From assembly GCF_001547895.1 (NCBI RefSeq), contig NZ_AP014627.1:4405501-4469500 (forward strand): DNA of 64,000 nt, read 5' to 3'. The notes below the pieces were generated by a model. That model ran no database searches. It saw only the letters and a program-made list of their open reading frames with translations, and was not told where the DNA came from. Position numbers and translations under genes: made by a program. The stretch comes from Pseudomonas sp. Os17 (GTDB taxonomy: Bacteria; Pseudomonadota; Gammaproteobacteria; Pseudomonadales; Pseudomonadaceae). Of this stretch, positions 9,595-18,368 are shown in pieces (position 1 is the first letter of the stretch; each line of letters opens with the position of its first letter).

Positions 9595-11031
9595 TCAGCC
9601 CGGCAGGGCATCGGACGAGCGTGCCAGAGGTGCCAGGGCCAGGCGCCGCTGGCGGCTACTGCGGGTAATGTAATACACGAAGTAGCACCAGGCGATGAAC
9701 GGCACACCGAAGTACAGGGCCACCCGCTGCTCGGGATCGAAGCCGATGCCGACACAGGCCAGGGCGCAGCACAACAGCGCCCCCAGCGGCACCCAGGGGT
9801 AGCCACGGACACGGAATTTCAGGTCGCGCACATCGCCGCCGTTGGCCACGAAGTGCCGGCGGAAGGCGATCTGGCTGGCGGCGATGCTCATCCACACCAC
9901 CACCACCGCCAGCCCGGAAATCGACACCAGGGCCAGGTAGATGGTGTCCGGGGCGAACACGCTGCTGAGCAGCGAGGCGGCGCCGCCGGCCATGCTCACG
10001 ATGATCGCGTTGAGCGGCGTGCCCATGCGGGTCAGGGCCGAGAACTGCTTGGGCAGATGGCCCTGGTCGCTCAGGGTCCAGAGCATCCGCGAGGCGGCGT
10101 ACAGCCCGGAGTTGGCGGCGGACAGCAGCGCACTGATGATCACGAAGTTCATGATGTCGGCCGAGTACGGAATGCCGATGTAGGTAAACACCGTGACGAA
10201 CGGACTTTCCACCAGGCCGGCCTGCTCTCGGGGCAACAGGGTGGCGAGGACGAAGATGGTGCCGACGAAGAAGATCGCCAGGCGCAGCACCGTGGTGCGG
10301 ATCGCCCGTGGCACGTTGCGTTGCGGGTCACGGGTTTCGCCGGCGGCGATACCGATCAGCTCGGTGCCGGAGAAGGCAAAGGCCACCGCCAGCAAAGTCA
10401 TGGCGATCGGCATGAAGCCGGTGGGGAACAGCCCCTCGCGGGTGAAGTTGCTCAGGCCAATGCTGTGGGCCTGGTCGATGTGTAAAAGACCGAGGATCGC
10501 CCCGCCCCCCACCGCCAGGAAGGCCAGCACGGTGACCACCTTGACCAGCGACAGCCAGAACTCGGTTTCGGCGAACAGCCGCACCGACACCACGTTGGAC
10601 AGGAACACCACCATGGCGAACAGCGCGCTCCAGATCCACACCGGGGTGTCGGGGAACCAGCGGGCCATGAGGATCCCGGCGGCGGTGAATTCCGAGCCGA
10701 TGGCCACGGTCCAGGTCAGCCAGTACAGCCAGGCCACGGTGTAGCCGGTGCCGGGGCCGAGAAAGCGTGTGGCGTAGGTGCTGAAGGAGCCGGTCTCGGG
10801 CATCTGCACCGCCAGTTCGCCCAGGCACATCATCACCAGGTACACCATCAGCGCGCCGATGATGTAGGCGATCACCGCGCCCAGCGGGCCGGCCTGGTTC
10901 ACCGTGTAGCCGGAAGTGAGGAACAGCCCGGTGCCGATCACCCCGCCAAGGGCGAGCATGACAATGTGCCGGGTCTGCATTTCTTGCTTGAAGCCGCCGC
11001 GCAAGTCGGCCTGTTGTTCTTGTAGGGACAT
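9595..11031 (-). CDS. amino-acid permease, MmuP (S-methylmethionine)-like
   Basis: Inner-membrane amino acid-polyamine-cation permease with about twelve hydrophobic segments, 478 residues from the ATG at 11031. Many stretches match what I recall of E. coli S-methylmethionine permease Mmu[51 protein letters not shown] and [15 protein letters not shown]. The frame continues upstream to 11067, but the ATG at 11031 with GAG 9-11 bp before it aligns with the family start. It lies between a CGS-family gene and a LysR gene, which fits uptake of a sulfur amino acid. Substrate is inferred from resemblance; other aliphatic amino acids are possible. Confidence 0.88.
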   Translation of the reverse strand: MSLQEQQADLRGGFKQEMQTRHIVMLALGGVIGTGLFLTSGYTVNQAGPLGAVIAYIIGALMVYLVMMCLGELAVQMPETGSFSTYATRFLGPGTGYTVAWLYWLTWTVAIGSEFTAAGILMARWFPDTPVWIWSALFAMVVFLSNVVSVRLFAETEFWLSLVKVVTVLAFLAVGGGAILGLLHIDQAHSIGLSNFTREGLFPTGFMPIAMTLLAVAFAFSGTELIGIAAGETRDPQRNVPRAIRTTVLRLAIFFVGTIFVLATLLPREQAGLVESPFVTVFTYIGIPYSADIMNFVIISALLSAANSGLYAASRMLWTLSDQGHLPKQFSALTRMGTPLNAIIVSMAGGAASLLSSVFAPDTIYLALVSISGLAVVVVWMSIAASQIAFRRHFVANGGDVRDLKFRVRGYPWVPLGALLCCALACVGIGFDPEQRVALYFGVPFIAWCYFVYYITRSSRQRRLALAPLARSSDALPG

Positions 11032-11142
11032 GATGGTTCTCATGAAAGTTGTCAGGGCAAGTCTCAATTTCTGCGACTGTGGAAATGGGCAGAAAACAAA
11101 TCGGATGCCACCAGGTTTTTATTGTTATTCCTCTTCATGAAG

Positions 11143-11169
11143 CCCCCACTGGCTGCCTTGCTGTGGGGG
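11143..11169. terminator. GC-rich hairpin between CGS-like gene and permease
   Basis: CCCCCAC and GTGGGGG form a 7-bp stem with a 13-base loop, 15 bp past the CGS-family stop on the minus strand. No T tract follows, so it may only attenuate or stabilise the 3' end between the two genes. Confidence 0.4.
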
Positions 11170-11183
11170 TATTGCGCACTCTT

Positions 11184-12458
11184 TCAGTGGGCCACCTCGA
11201 CCCGGGCATTCAGGGAAGGGACGGCGCCGGGCGCCGGGTTGTGCTTGAGGGATTGGCGCAGCCAGGCGAAGGCCTGCTGCAGGTCCGCCAGCAGGTCATC
11301 GGTGTCTTCGATGCCCACCGAGATCCGCACCAGGCCTTCGGAAATGCCCAGGGCCTGACGCTCTTCCAGGGTGTTTTCGACATGGCTGGTGGTGCGCGCC
11401 GGACCGTAGATGGTTTCCACCGCGCCCAGGTTGCCGGCGCAGTGGGCATAGCGCAGGCGCGGCAGGAGCAGCTTGACGCTGTCCATGCCGCCCACCAGGA
11501 CAAAGCTGACGATGGCGCCGAAACCGCGCATCTGCGCACAGGCCACGGCGTGGTTCGGGTGGCTCGGCAGGCCCGGGTAGTTCACCGACTCCACCAGCGG
11601 TTCGTTGAGCAGGAACTGCGCCAGCTGCGCCGCGCTGTGCTGTTGCTGGCGCATGCGCAGGGCCAGGGTCTTGATCCCGCGGATGATCAGGTAGGCCGAG
11701 AACGGATCGAGGCTGGCACCGTTGATTTCCCGGTAGTGACGCACCTGGCTCATCAGCGCCTCGCTGCCGCAGGCCACGCCACCCAGCACATCGCCGTGGC
11801 CACTGAGGAACTTGGTGGCGCTGTGGATCACCACGTCCACGCCCAGGGCCAGGGGATTCTGGTTCAGCGGCGTGGCGAAGGTGTTGTCCGCCACCACCAG
11901 GGCGCCGACCTGTTTCGCCGCGGTGACCAGACGCTGGATGTCGACGATCTTCAGGGTCGGGTTGGTCGGGGTTTCCAGGTACAGCAGGTCGCAACCCTTG
12001 GCAATCTCGGCTTCGATCTGCTGCTGGTCGAAGGTTTCGCAGAGGGTCACGGCCACGCCCATGCGCGGCAGGAACTCTTCGAAAATCTTGTTGGTGCCGC
12101 CGTAGCTGTCCTTGGTCGACACCACCCGCTGGCCGTGGCGCAGGAAGCTGTAGAGCACCCCGCTGATGGCCGCCATGCCGCTGCTGAAGGCCACCGCCGA
12201 TTCGGCGTTTTCCAGGTCGCACAATTTGGCTTCCAGGGTTTCCACCGTGGGGTTGCTCATGCGGCTGTAGATGAAGCCCGGGGCCTTGCCCAGGGCCACG
12301 TCGTACCACTGGTCGATGTCGTCGTAGCCGTAGGCGGCGCTGGCGACAATCGGGGTTTGCGTGGCGTTGTAGGGGTGACGGACTTGCTCTCCGCCCCAGA
12401 CCACTCGGGTAGCGGTCCCGGGATTTTCCAGCCCTGTGCGTTCAGGTTTTTTATTCAT
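11184..12458 (-). CDS. cystathionine gamma-synthase family PLP enzyme
   Basis: 424-residue Cys/Met-metabolism PLP-dependent enzyme. The PLP lysine is K216 in SATKFLSGHGD. The aspartate that pairs with the pyridine nitrogen is D191 (VVADNTFATP). The phosphate-binding GMAAIS and the YSRMSNPT motif near residue 64 are intact. The family contains cystathionine gamma-synthase, gamma-lyase, O-acylhomoserine sulfhydrylase and methionine gamma-lyase, and I cannot separate these by eye. It is the first gene of the minus-strand block with the MmuP-like permease and the unusual threonine synthase, suggesting a sulfur/C4 amino-acid role. Its 5' leader has two hairpins. Confidence 0.92.
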   Translation of the reverse strand: MNKKPERTGLENPGTATRVVWGGEQVRHPYNATQTPIVASAAYGYDDIDQWYDVALGKAPGFIYSRMSNPTVETLEAKLCDLENAESAVAFSSGMAAISGVLYSFLRHGQRVVSTKDSYGGTNKIFEEFLPRMGVAVTLCETFDQQQIEAEIAKGCDLLYLETPTNPTLKIVDIQRLVTAAKQVGALVVADNTFATPLNQNPLALGVDVVIHSATKFLSGHGDVLGGVACGSEALMSQVRHYREINGASLDPFSAYLIIRGIKTLALRMRQQQHSAAQLAQFLLNEPLVESVNYPGLPSHPNHAVACAQMRGFGAIVSFVLVGGMDSVKLLLPRLRYAHCAGNLGAVETIYGPARTTSHVENTLEERQALGISEGLVRISVGIEDTDDLLADLQQAFAWLRQSLKHNPAPGAVPSLNARVEVAH

Positions 12459-12481
12459 TGCAACGGCTCACCATAAAGGGT

Positions 12482-12500
12482 GCGCGGCGTGTTGCCGCGC
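12482..12500 (-). promoter_or_regulatory. leader hairpin before the CGS-like start
   Basis: GCGCGGC and GCCGCGC form a perfect 7-bp stem with a 5-base loop, ending about 23 bp before the ATG. It is close to the GGTGAG ribosome site, so it could affect translation initiation. Confidence 0.4.
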
Positions 12501-12533
12501 TGGATCTGGTGGCCAATATAGAGAAAAGCCCAA

Positions 12534-12577
12534 GCCCCGAGAAACGATGTTATCGGGGCCAAAGGGGCGGTTTTTTT
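12534..12577. promoter_or_regulatory. inverted repeat with T-tract in the divergent intergenic region
   Basis: GCCCCGA (12534-12540) pairs with TCGGGGC (12553-12559). A run of seven T follows at 12571-12577 on the plus strand after AAAGGGGCGG. Read on plus it resembles a terminator. Read on minus it is a second hairpin in the leader of the CGS-family gene. No transcript is known to reach it. Confidence 0.4.
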
Positions 12578-12697
12578 AATGGCTGCAAGGCCCTGCAAAC
12601 AGCCGGCGCGCACGGCTTTCGTCGCGCCCCTTGCCGGCGTGCAGCGAGACTTGCGAAGCTGCTGCTCCCCTGCCCGCAAAAACCCAGAGGAACCACA

Positions 12698-13234
12698 ATG
12701 CAGCGCACCGAGCACCTGTGCCTGATGGCCCGCTACAACCAATGGATGAACGCCAAGCTGTACCACGCCGCCATGACCCTGCCCGAGGCGCAGATCGTCC
12801 TCGATCGCCAGGCTTTTTTCGGCTCGATCCTCGGCACCCTCAATCATTTGCTGGCCGGCGACACCATCTGGCTCAAGCGTTTTGCCCAGCACCCGGCGCG
12901 GTTTGCGGCCCTGGCGCCGCTGCAGCAAGTGGCCCTGCCCCAGGACCTCAAGACCCTGCTGTTCCCAAACCTGGGCGGGCTCTGGCAGCAACGCCAGTGG
13001 CTGGACCAGTTGATCCTCGATTTCAGCCAATCCCTGAACGACACCGACCTGGACAGCAGCCTGCATTACGCCAACACCAAAGGCGTGGTCGCCGAGCGCG
13101 ATTTCTATAGCCTGCTGGTGCATTTCTTCAATCACCAGACCCATCACCGGGGCCAGGCCAGCACCCTGCTAACCCAGGCCGGGGTGGATGTCGGCGATAC
13201 CGACCTGCTTATGCTGATCCCCAGCGAAATCTGA
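12698..13234 (+). CDS. DinB family protein
   Basis: 178-residue DinB-like four-helix-bundle protein, a superfamily of putative metal-dependent thiol or other transferases. The metal-binding histidines are visible: one in TLNHLLAGD near residue 50 and a C-terminal HQTHHRGQ cluster. The start is the ATG at 12698 with AGAGG 8 bp upstream; the open frame runs back to 12458 without a better site. Its stop abuts the stop of the convergent unknown gene. The exact reaction is unknown. Confidence 0.88.
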   Translation: MQRTEHLCLMARYNQWMNAKLYHAAMTLPEAQIVLDRQAFFGSILGTLNHLLAGDTIWLKRFAQHPARFAALAPLQQVALPQDLKTLLFPNLGGLWQQRQWLDQLILDFSQSLNDTDLDSSLHYANTKGVVAERDFYSLLVHFFNHQTHHRGQASTLLTQAGVDVGDTDLLMLIPSEI

Positions 13235-13603
13235 TCAGGCTTGCGCCCAACGGGCGCGCAACAGGGGCAGGCCGTGCTCGTGCCAGAAGACCATGGAAAT
13301 CCCGCCGCTGGACATGCCGCCATGGGCAAAGGCCTCGACGAAGAAATGCCCTGCCGAGCTCCAGGCACTGCCGGTCAGTTGCTCGAAGGCCTGGACGATC
13401 AGGGCTTCCAACTGCTGCGCCGTGGCCGGCCAGGGCGTGTGGGCCAGATGCGCGGCCATGGCTCGCCACAGATAGGGGTCACCCCGCAACCCCCAAGACA
13501 GCGGTTCCTCGGCAAACAGCCGTGCGACGCTGCGCTCTCCCCTCATCGAACCCTCCCGGCACTGCGCCCAGTATTTATTCAGCGCCCAATCTAGCGTCTG
13601 CAC
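13235..13603 (-). CDS. conserved hypothetical protein
   Basis: 122-residue protein with no signal peptide or membrane segment and no family I recognise. It is rich in W, A and H, with the block AGHFFVEAFAHGGMSSGGISM near the C-terminus as the likely conserved core. Its last codon is immediately next to the DinB stop in convergent orientation. Coding is supported by length, GC-rich codon use and lack of a better overlapping frame. Function unknown. Confidence 0.6.
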   Translation of the reverse strand: MQTLDWALNKYWAQCREGSMRGERSVARLFAEEPLSWGLRGDPYLWRAMAAHLAHTPWPATAQQLEALIVQAFEQLTGSAWSSAGHFFVEAFAHGGMSSGGISMVFWHEHGLPLLRARWAQA

Positions 13604-13638
13604 CGCGCTTCTGCGACCATGCGCGCGGAAAAATCCGC

Positions 13639-13938
13639 TTGCTAAGGAATGGCGCCATCAAAGCCCTCAATGCCCTGTTCGTTGTGTCCATGCTGTCCCT
13701 GGCCGGCTGCGGCACCCTGATCGCCCGCACGCCCAATGCCCACAGCGGCTACGACTACTACAAAGGCACCCAGGCCAATATCGAACTGCTGACCATGCGC
13801 GGCGCCAGCGGCTACGACGGCTATGCCACGCTCTTCTGCTGGATGAGCATCGTCTGCCCGGTGGTGGCCATCGTCAGCCTGCCGGTGGACGCCGTGGCCG
13901 ACACCGCGCTGCTGCCCTATGACGCGATGAATCACTGA
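13639..13938 (+). CDS. small lipoprotein, YceK/YidQ-like, non-ATG start
   Basis: Small outer-membrane-type lipoprotein. The signal peptide ends in the lipobox LAGC (Cys codon 13708-13710), and the mature part (GTLIARTPN, then GYDYYKGTQANIE) resembles YceK/YidQ proteins and is similar to the next gene. There is no ATG before the signal peptide. TTG at 13639 is the nearest conventional start. A stronger Shine-Dalgarno (AAGGAA, 13644-13649) stands 7 bp before ATC at 13657, which would give a textbook signal peptide (MKALNALFVVSMLSLAGC). The start given here is the conservative TTG. Confidence 0.75.
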   Translation: MLRNGAIKALNALFVVSMLSLAGCGTLIARTPNAHSGYDYYKGTQANIELLTMRGASGYDGYATLFCWMSIVCPVVAIVSLPVDAVADTALLPYDAMNH

Positions 13939-13980
13939 TTCTCGCCGGCCCCTGCCTCGACCCTGCGTGGAAGCCTGATC

Positions 13981-14391
13981 ATCCGAATCCTCCATTACCT
14001 GTTGCTGCTCAACACCCTGCTGCTGTCCGGCTGCGGCACCTACATGACTCGCGGCAATGCCCTGGACTTTCGCGACGATCGCTACTACCGCAGCGTCAAG
14101 ACCAACGCCCAAGTGCTCACCGGCTACGACATGGGCTACGCGCGCATGATCACCGGCGGCTGCTGGGTGACGGTGGTGTGCCCGATCCTGATGATCGCCA
14201 GCCTGCCCCTGGATGCGGCGCTCGACACCGTGCTGCTGCCCTACGACGCGTTCCAGCCGGAACGGCCCAAGCGCAACAGGCACGTGGACATGAAGGAGAT
14301 TCCCGAGGAAGAGCTGCCGGCATTGCCCATCAGTGCCGAGGTGCAAGACCCGACGGCCCACACCCCACCCATCACCCCGCAGGTTGATTGA
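13981..14391 (+). CDS. small lipoprotein, YceK/YidQ-like, apparent ATC start
   Basis: Paralogue of the preceding gene: lipobox LLSGC, then GTYMTRGNA, a central GCWVTVVCPILMIASLPLDAA segment and the shared LLPYDAF motif, followed by a proline-rich tail. Between the upstream stop (13936-13938) and TTG at 14002 there is no ATG, GTG or TTG in frame. The TTG would leave only eight residues of uncharged signal peptide before LSGC. ATC at 13981, 8 bp after GTGGAA, gives a complete signal peptide (MRILHYLLLLNTLLLSGC). The start given is this ATC; conventional gene finders would place it at 14002. Confidence 0.72.
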   Translation: MRILHYLLLLNTLLLSGCGTYMTRGNALDFRDDRYYRSVKTNAQVLTGYDMGYARMITGGCWVTVVCPILMIASLPLDAALDTVLLPYDAFQPERPKRNRHVDMKEIPEEELPALPISAEVQDPTAHTPPITPQVD

Positions 14392-14433
14392 ACCCCGTCA
14401 GGCGGGCTCGCGCCGTGCCTTGGCGCCACCGGG

Positions 14434-15207
14434 CTAGGCCTGATCCAGCGCACACCGCGGCGCCGTCTGCTGCTCCAGGCAGCAGCGCCGGCCGAGGCGA
14501 TCGACTTGCGGGCGCCCGAACAGATAGCCCTGCCCCCACTCGCCGCCACAGGCCGTGGCCAGGTTCTGGTCGGTGCTGGTCTCGATGCCTTCGATGATCA
14601 CGCAGGGCGCCAGGGTCTTGCACAGCTGCACCAGGTGGCTGAGGGTCTGGGCGCTGTTGAGTTCACCGCGGGCGCGCTGGATGTAGCCCTTGTCGATCTT
14701 GACGATGTCCGGCCGGGTCTGGCGGATGAATTCCAGGGTGCCCAGGCCCGCGCCGAAATCGTCGATGGCCACCCGGCAGCCCAGCTCCCGCAGGCACAGG
14801 ACGAACTCGCTGGCCGCCTCGATGCTCGGAGGCGTGGCGCTTTCGGTGATCTCGATCACCAGGCGCGCGGCCACTGAGGGTGAGTCGCGCAGCACCTGCA
14901 GAATCGGCAACCAGAAGCCGTCGATGATCGCGCTCTGGGCGGAAATATTGCACCCCAGGCGCAGGCGTTCATCACGGTGCAGCGCATCGATCACGCAGCG
15001 CACCACGCTTTGATCGAGCTCGCGCATCAGTTGGTGTTTTTCCAGCAGCGCCAGAGGATAGACTTCGCCGCCCTGAGCATCGATGTGGCGCAGCAAGCTT
15101 TCGTGGTACAGCACGCGGCTGCTGTCGGGCAGCCACACCACCGGCTGGAACGCCAGCATCAGGCGGCCCTGGGCCAGTTCACGATAAAAGTCTCTGACGC
15201 TTTGCAT
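14434..15207 (-). CDS. EAL-domain c-di-GMP phosphodiesterase
   Basis: 257-residue stand-alone EAL protein predicted to hydrolyse cyclic di-GMP. Catalytic motifs are retained: ESLLR (ExLxR), NISAQS, EITE, IDDFGAG, KIDK, EGIE and QGYLFGRP. No sensory or membrane domain precedes the EAL fold. The start is the ATG at 15207, with GGGGAG 5 bp upstream; the frame extends further upstream but encodes an unlikely Arg/Cys-rich sequence. It is convergent with the lipoprotein gene and divergent from the AraC gene, so it is probably monocistronic. Confidence 0.93.
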   Translation of the reverse strand: MQSVRDFYRELAQGRLMLAFQPVVWLPDSSRVLYHESLLRHIDAQGGEVYPLALLEKHQLMRELDQSVVRCVIDALHRDERLRLGCNISAQSAIIDGFWLPILQVLRDSPSVAARLVIEITESATPPSIEAASEFVLCLRELGCRVAIDDFGAGLGTLEFIRQTRPDIVKIDKGYIQRARGELNSAQTLSHLVQLCKTLAPCVIIEGIETSTDQNLATACGGEWGQGYLFGRPQVDRLGRRCCLEQQTAPRCALDQA

Positions 15208-15455
15208 GACAACTCCCCGGGCAAGACAACGGCACCCTCGCGGCGAACCGGATGCGACGCGCTGGCCGTCACCCTTTCCAAGGGCCCTGGCCGAACATGA
15301 TCGACCCCGGCACAGGCCTTGAGGAAGTGTTCCTGGATACCTTTCGCTTGTCCTCGGAAACGCGCGGCACTGCCGAATCATCTGTGGCCCCGTGTTTATT
15401 GCAATCATGCCAACGGCCTCTCCGATATCACTAAGCCATCAGTCCAGGAAGACCT

Positions 15456-16457
15456 ATGCATAGAATGACCAGCGCCAGCTTTAGGGTGCTTGCCGATGTC
15501 ATGAATGAGGGCGGCGCCCACGTCGAAACCTTGCTCAAGCAATTGGGCAGCAGCCTGCGGGATGTGTATGAAAACCCCAAGGGCGTGAGGCTGGAACTGG
15601 TCTATCAGGTGATACAGGAAGCGGTGCGCCGCACCGGCAAGCCGGACCTGGGCCTGCTGGCCTACAGCAAGGCCCATCCGGCCAACCTGGAGGCATTGGG
15701 GTATGCGGTGATGTCCTGCGCCACCCTGGGCATCGCGCTGCAACGCCTGGTGGATTACCACGCGCTGATCAGCAACGGCTTCTGCATGTGCCTGGAGCGC
15801 AAGCCGCAGATGCTGACCCTGATCGGCTTCGACGTGGCCAGCGAACCCTCGATGATGCCCCGGGCCTTTATCGACGCCGGCGCGGCCCAGACCCTGGGCC
15901 TGCTGCACTGGCTGTTGCCGCAGCACAAAGTGCGGCCCCTGACAGCCACCTTCACCTACCCGGAGCCGCTGGACACCGGGTCCCTGCGCCAGTTGCTGGG
16001 AGACAACCTGCAGTTTTGCGCGCCCTACAACAGCTTGTCCTTCAGCAGCCAGGATTGCGCCATTGCCCTGCCCACCGCCGACCCGGCCCTGGATGTGCTG
16101 CACCTGGAGTACGCGCGTAACCGCCTCAACCTGCTGCACAACGGTTCGATGACCGCCCGGGTCCGGCGAGCGTTGTCCGAACGCCTGGCCCAGGGTGCAC
16201 CGAGCGACCTGCCGAACATCGCCCAGATCGTCGGGGTCAGCACCCGCAGCCTGCAACGCCGCCTGGGACACGAAGACGTGCATTTCTCGGCCTTGCTGGA
16301 CGAAGCCCGCTTGATGCTGGCCCACAGCTTCCTGCGCAACTCCATGCGCAGCGTCAAATACATCGGCGCCCTGCTGGGCTTTCGCGACCAGAGCAGCTTT
16401 CACAAGGCCTGCCTGCGCTGGTTCGGCATGACCCCGGGGCGCTACCGCGAGCAGTGA
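15456..16457 (+). CDS. AraC-family regulator (ligand-binding Arac_binding_2 type)
   Basis: 333-residue AraC/XylS-type regulator of the OruR/ArgR-like architecture: a long N-terminal ligand domain (about 1-215) and a C-terminal pair of helix-turn-helices (about 235-333) with VSTRSLQRRLGHE and GFRDQSSFHKACLRWFGMTP. Divergent from the EAL gene and followed by a GC-rich hairpin. Its regulon is not evident from position. Confidence 0.92.
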   Translation: MHRMTSASFRVLADVMNEGGAHVETLLKQLGSSLRDVYENPKGVRLELVYQVIQEAVRRTGKPDLGLLAYSKAHPANLEALGYAVMSCATLGIALQRLVDYHALISNGFCMCLERKPQMLTLIGFDVASEPSMMPRAFIDAGAAQTLGLLHWLLPQHKVRPLTATFTYPEPLDTGSLRQLLGDNLQFCAPYNSLSFSSQDCAIALPTADPALDVLHLEYARNRLNLLHNGSMTARVRRALSERLAQGAPSDLPNIAQIVGVSTRSLQRRLGHEDVHFSALLDEARLMLAHSFLRNSMRSVKYIGALLGFRDQSSFHKACLRWFGMTPGRYREQ

Positions 16458-16474
16458 GCCGCGGGAACGACAAC

Positions 16475-16492
16475 GCCGAGCACAGGCTCGGC
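16475..16492. terminator. hairpin between convergent genes
   Basis: GCCGAGC-acag-AGGCTCGGC-type hairpin with a 7-bp perfect stem, located between the AraC stop and the stop of the secreted SnoaL-like gene. No long T tract follows on either strand; a shared weak bidirectional terminator is likely. Confidence 0.5.
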
Positions 16493-16513
16493 GTGAAGGG
16501 AACGCAAGGTGGA

Positions 16514-17032
16514 TCAGTGAGCGGCCAGCTGCGACTGGACTTCCGGCATGGCCGAGGAGTGATGGTTGAGGATCTTCCACTGACCGTCGATGCGCTCGTA
16601 CAGGAAGGTGTAGCGCGCCTGGACCTTCTCGCTCTTGCCGGACGCGTCGGTCAGGGTGAAGGTGTAGACGCCGCTGTCCAGGGCGGCATCCGGGCCCAGG
16701 TGACGGATTTCACGGTAGTTGATCTGCCCCACCGGCTTGGACGCCAGGAAGTGCTCGAAGTAGTCCTGGATCTGGGCATGAGTGCTGCGCACCTGGTTGG
16801 ACACGGTCGGCTGCAACACTGCGTTCGGCGCATACAGGCTCACCACCGACTGCGGGTTGCCGGTCTGCAAGGCGCTGTTCCAGCGATCGAACAGGCCGGC
16901 GATCTCGCGGTCCTGGGCCGCTTGCGGCTGCTCGGCAACGGCGCTGTAGACATAGGGCTTGACCTCGGCGGCCACAGCCAGTGGAGCGGTGAAGGCGAAA
17001 AACAGGGCCAGGGCAGTGGTTTTCAGTTTCAT
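16514..17032 (-). CDS. secreted SnoaL/DUF4440-like protein
   Basis: 172-residue exported protein. The signal peptide (MKLKTTALALFFAFTAPLAVAA) is cleaved near residue 22. The mature part is a SnoaL/NTF2-like alpha+beta cone: AGLFDRWNSALQTGNPQSVV, then SLYAPNAVL, and a terminal YTFLYERIDGQWKILNHHSS. The start is the ATG at 17032 with GGAG 7 bp upstream. Such proteins are annotated SgcJ/EcaC-like or DUF4440 and have no single reaction. Divergent from the kinase operon. Confidence 0.85.
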   Translation of the reverse strand: MKLKTTALALFFAFTAPLAVAAEVKPYVYSAVAEQPQAAQDREIAGLFDRWNSALQTGNPQSVVSLYAPNAVLQPTVSNQVRSTHAQIQDYFEHFLASKPVGQINYREIRHLGPDAALDSGVYTFTLTDASGKSEKVQARYTFLYERIDGQWKILNHHSSAMPEVQSQLAAH

Positions 17033-17204
17033 ACGATTTCTCCAGTGGGTTTCAATGAGCCACACTTTGCCCATCGCCGTCGTCCGCGCCATCGGCCAAC
17101 TGGAGCTTTCGGCCTATGCCATTCGGCAGATAGGCGTGACGTGCAGCAGCGGGTCTAATGCCCGCTTTTGTTCAACCGCAGCGCCGCCGCACTGGAGCCA
17201 AGCC

Positions 17205-18368
17205 ATGTCCACCCCATCCTTCGACCCCGCCAGCGCCCTGGCCCTGCGCAGCCAGTATCGACAGTCCCAGAGCCGCGCCGCGCGCCTGCGACTGCTGGTG
17301 GACACCGGCCAGGAACTGTTGCAACTGCCCCCCGAGCAGATGCGCCAGCGGGTGGTGCAACGGGCCTGCGCCTTCGCCGCCATGGACCACGGGCTGCTGC
17401 TGGAATGGGCCGAGGATGGCGTGATCCACACCCGCGCCGCCCTGGGTCATGAAGAACGCCTGCAAGGCCTGCGCGCCCTGGCCGATCACCCGCAATGGCC
17501 GGAGCCGCCGCCGACCCCGGACAGCGCCGTGCTGCGCGTACTGTTGCACCGCGCCGACGGCCGCGCCTTCGGCGCGCTGCTGCTGGCCAACAGCGTACCC
17601 ATCAGCCCGCCGGACAGCGAAGACCTGGAATCCCTGCAACTGCTGGCCACCCTGCTGGCGGCGCACCTGGAAAACCATCGCCTGCTGCGCGACCTGCAAG
17701 CCCGGGAACGCAGCATGTCGGAGCTGGTGCAACGCCTGTTCAGCGCCCAGGAAGACGAACGTAAACGGGTCGCCTATGACCTGCACGACGGCCTGGCGCA
17801 AACCCTGGCCGGGCTGCACCAGCGCCTGCAGGGCTTCGCCGGGCGCTGTCCGCCGTTGCCCGCCGAGCTGCACCAGGACCTGCAGACCATCCTGCAACTG
17901 GCCCAGGGCTGCGTCGGCGAAGGCCGGCAACTGATCGGCGGCTTGCGCCCCCACGTGCTCGACGACTTCGGCCTGCTGCGGGCCATCGACCGCGAGGCCG
18001 ACCGCCTGCGCGACGCCGGTCTGCTGGTGTACTGGGGGCAACGCGCGCCGCAGCGCCTGCCCGATGCGGTGGAGATCGCCCTGTTCCGCATCGCCCAGGA
18101 AGCCATCAACAACATCCTCAAGCACGCCCGGGCCTCGCAGGTGCACCTGAGTCTGGCCCTGGAAGACGGCCTGGCGCTGCTCGGGGTCAACGATGACGGT
18201 TGCGGATTCGTCAGCTCGCCGGCCCCGGTGGCCGAGCAGCTGGGTCAGGTCGCCATGCATGAGCGCGCCCATCTGCTGGGCGGCCATTTCAGCTGCGACA
18301 GCCGGCCCGGCAGCGGCACCCGGCTGCTGGCCAGCGTGCCCGTGCAACCCTTGGAGCAAGCGCCATGA
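17205..18368 (+). CDS. histidine kinase, NarX/DesK type (HisKA_3)
   Basis: 387-residue cytoplasmic-looking sensor kinase. An N-terminal region (about 25-160) resembles a GAF sensor. It is followed by a coiled segment, the HisKA_3 phospho-acceptor (H194 in DLHDGLAQTLAGL) and a C-terminal ATPase with N box (AINNILKHARA) and GCGF. No membrane segment is visible. The start is the ATG at 17205 with GGAG 7 bp upstream. It overlaps the NarL-type regulator gene by ATGA, so the two form a pair, and two more signalling genes follow in the same way. Confidence 0.9.
   Translation: MSTPSFDPASALALRSQYRQSQSRAARLRLLVDTGQELLQLPPEQMRQRVVQRACAFAAMDHGLLLEWAEDGVIHTRAALGHEERLQGLRALADHPQWPEPPPTPDSAVLRVLLHRADGRAFGALLLANSVPISPPDSEDLESLQLLATLLAAHLENHRLLRDLQARERSMSELVQRLFSAQEDERKRVAYDLHDGLAQTLAGLHQRLQGFAGRCPPLPAELHQDLQTILQLAQGCVGEGRQLIGGLRPHVLDDFGLLRAIDREADRLRDAGLLVYWGQRAPQRLPDAVEIALFRIAQEAINNILKHARASQVHLSLALEDGLALLGVNDDGCGFVSSPAPVAEQLGQVAMHERAHLLGGHFSCDSRPGSGTRLLASVPVQPLEQAP

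Noticed and set aside
13642..14361. 239-codon minus-strand frame opposite the two lipoprotein genes
   Set aside because: H/Q/V/G-rich shadow; the plus strand carries two lipobox signal peptides and paralogous mature sequences.
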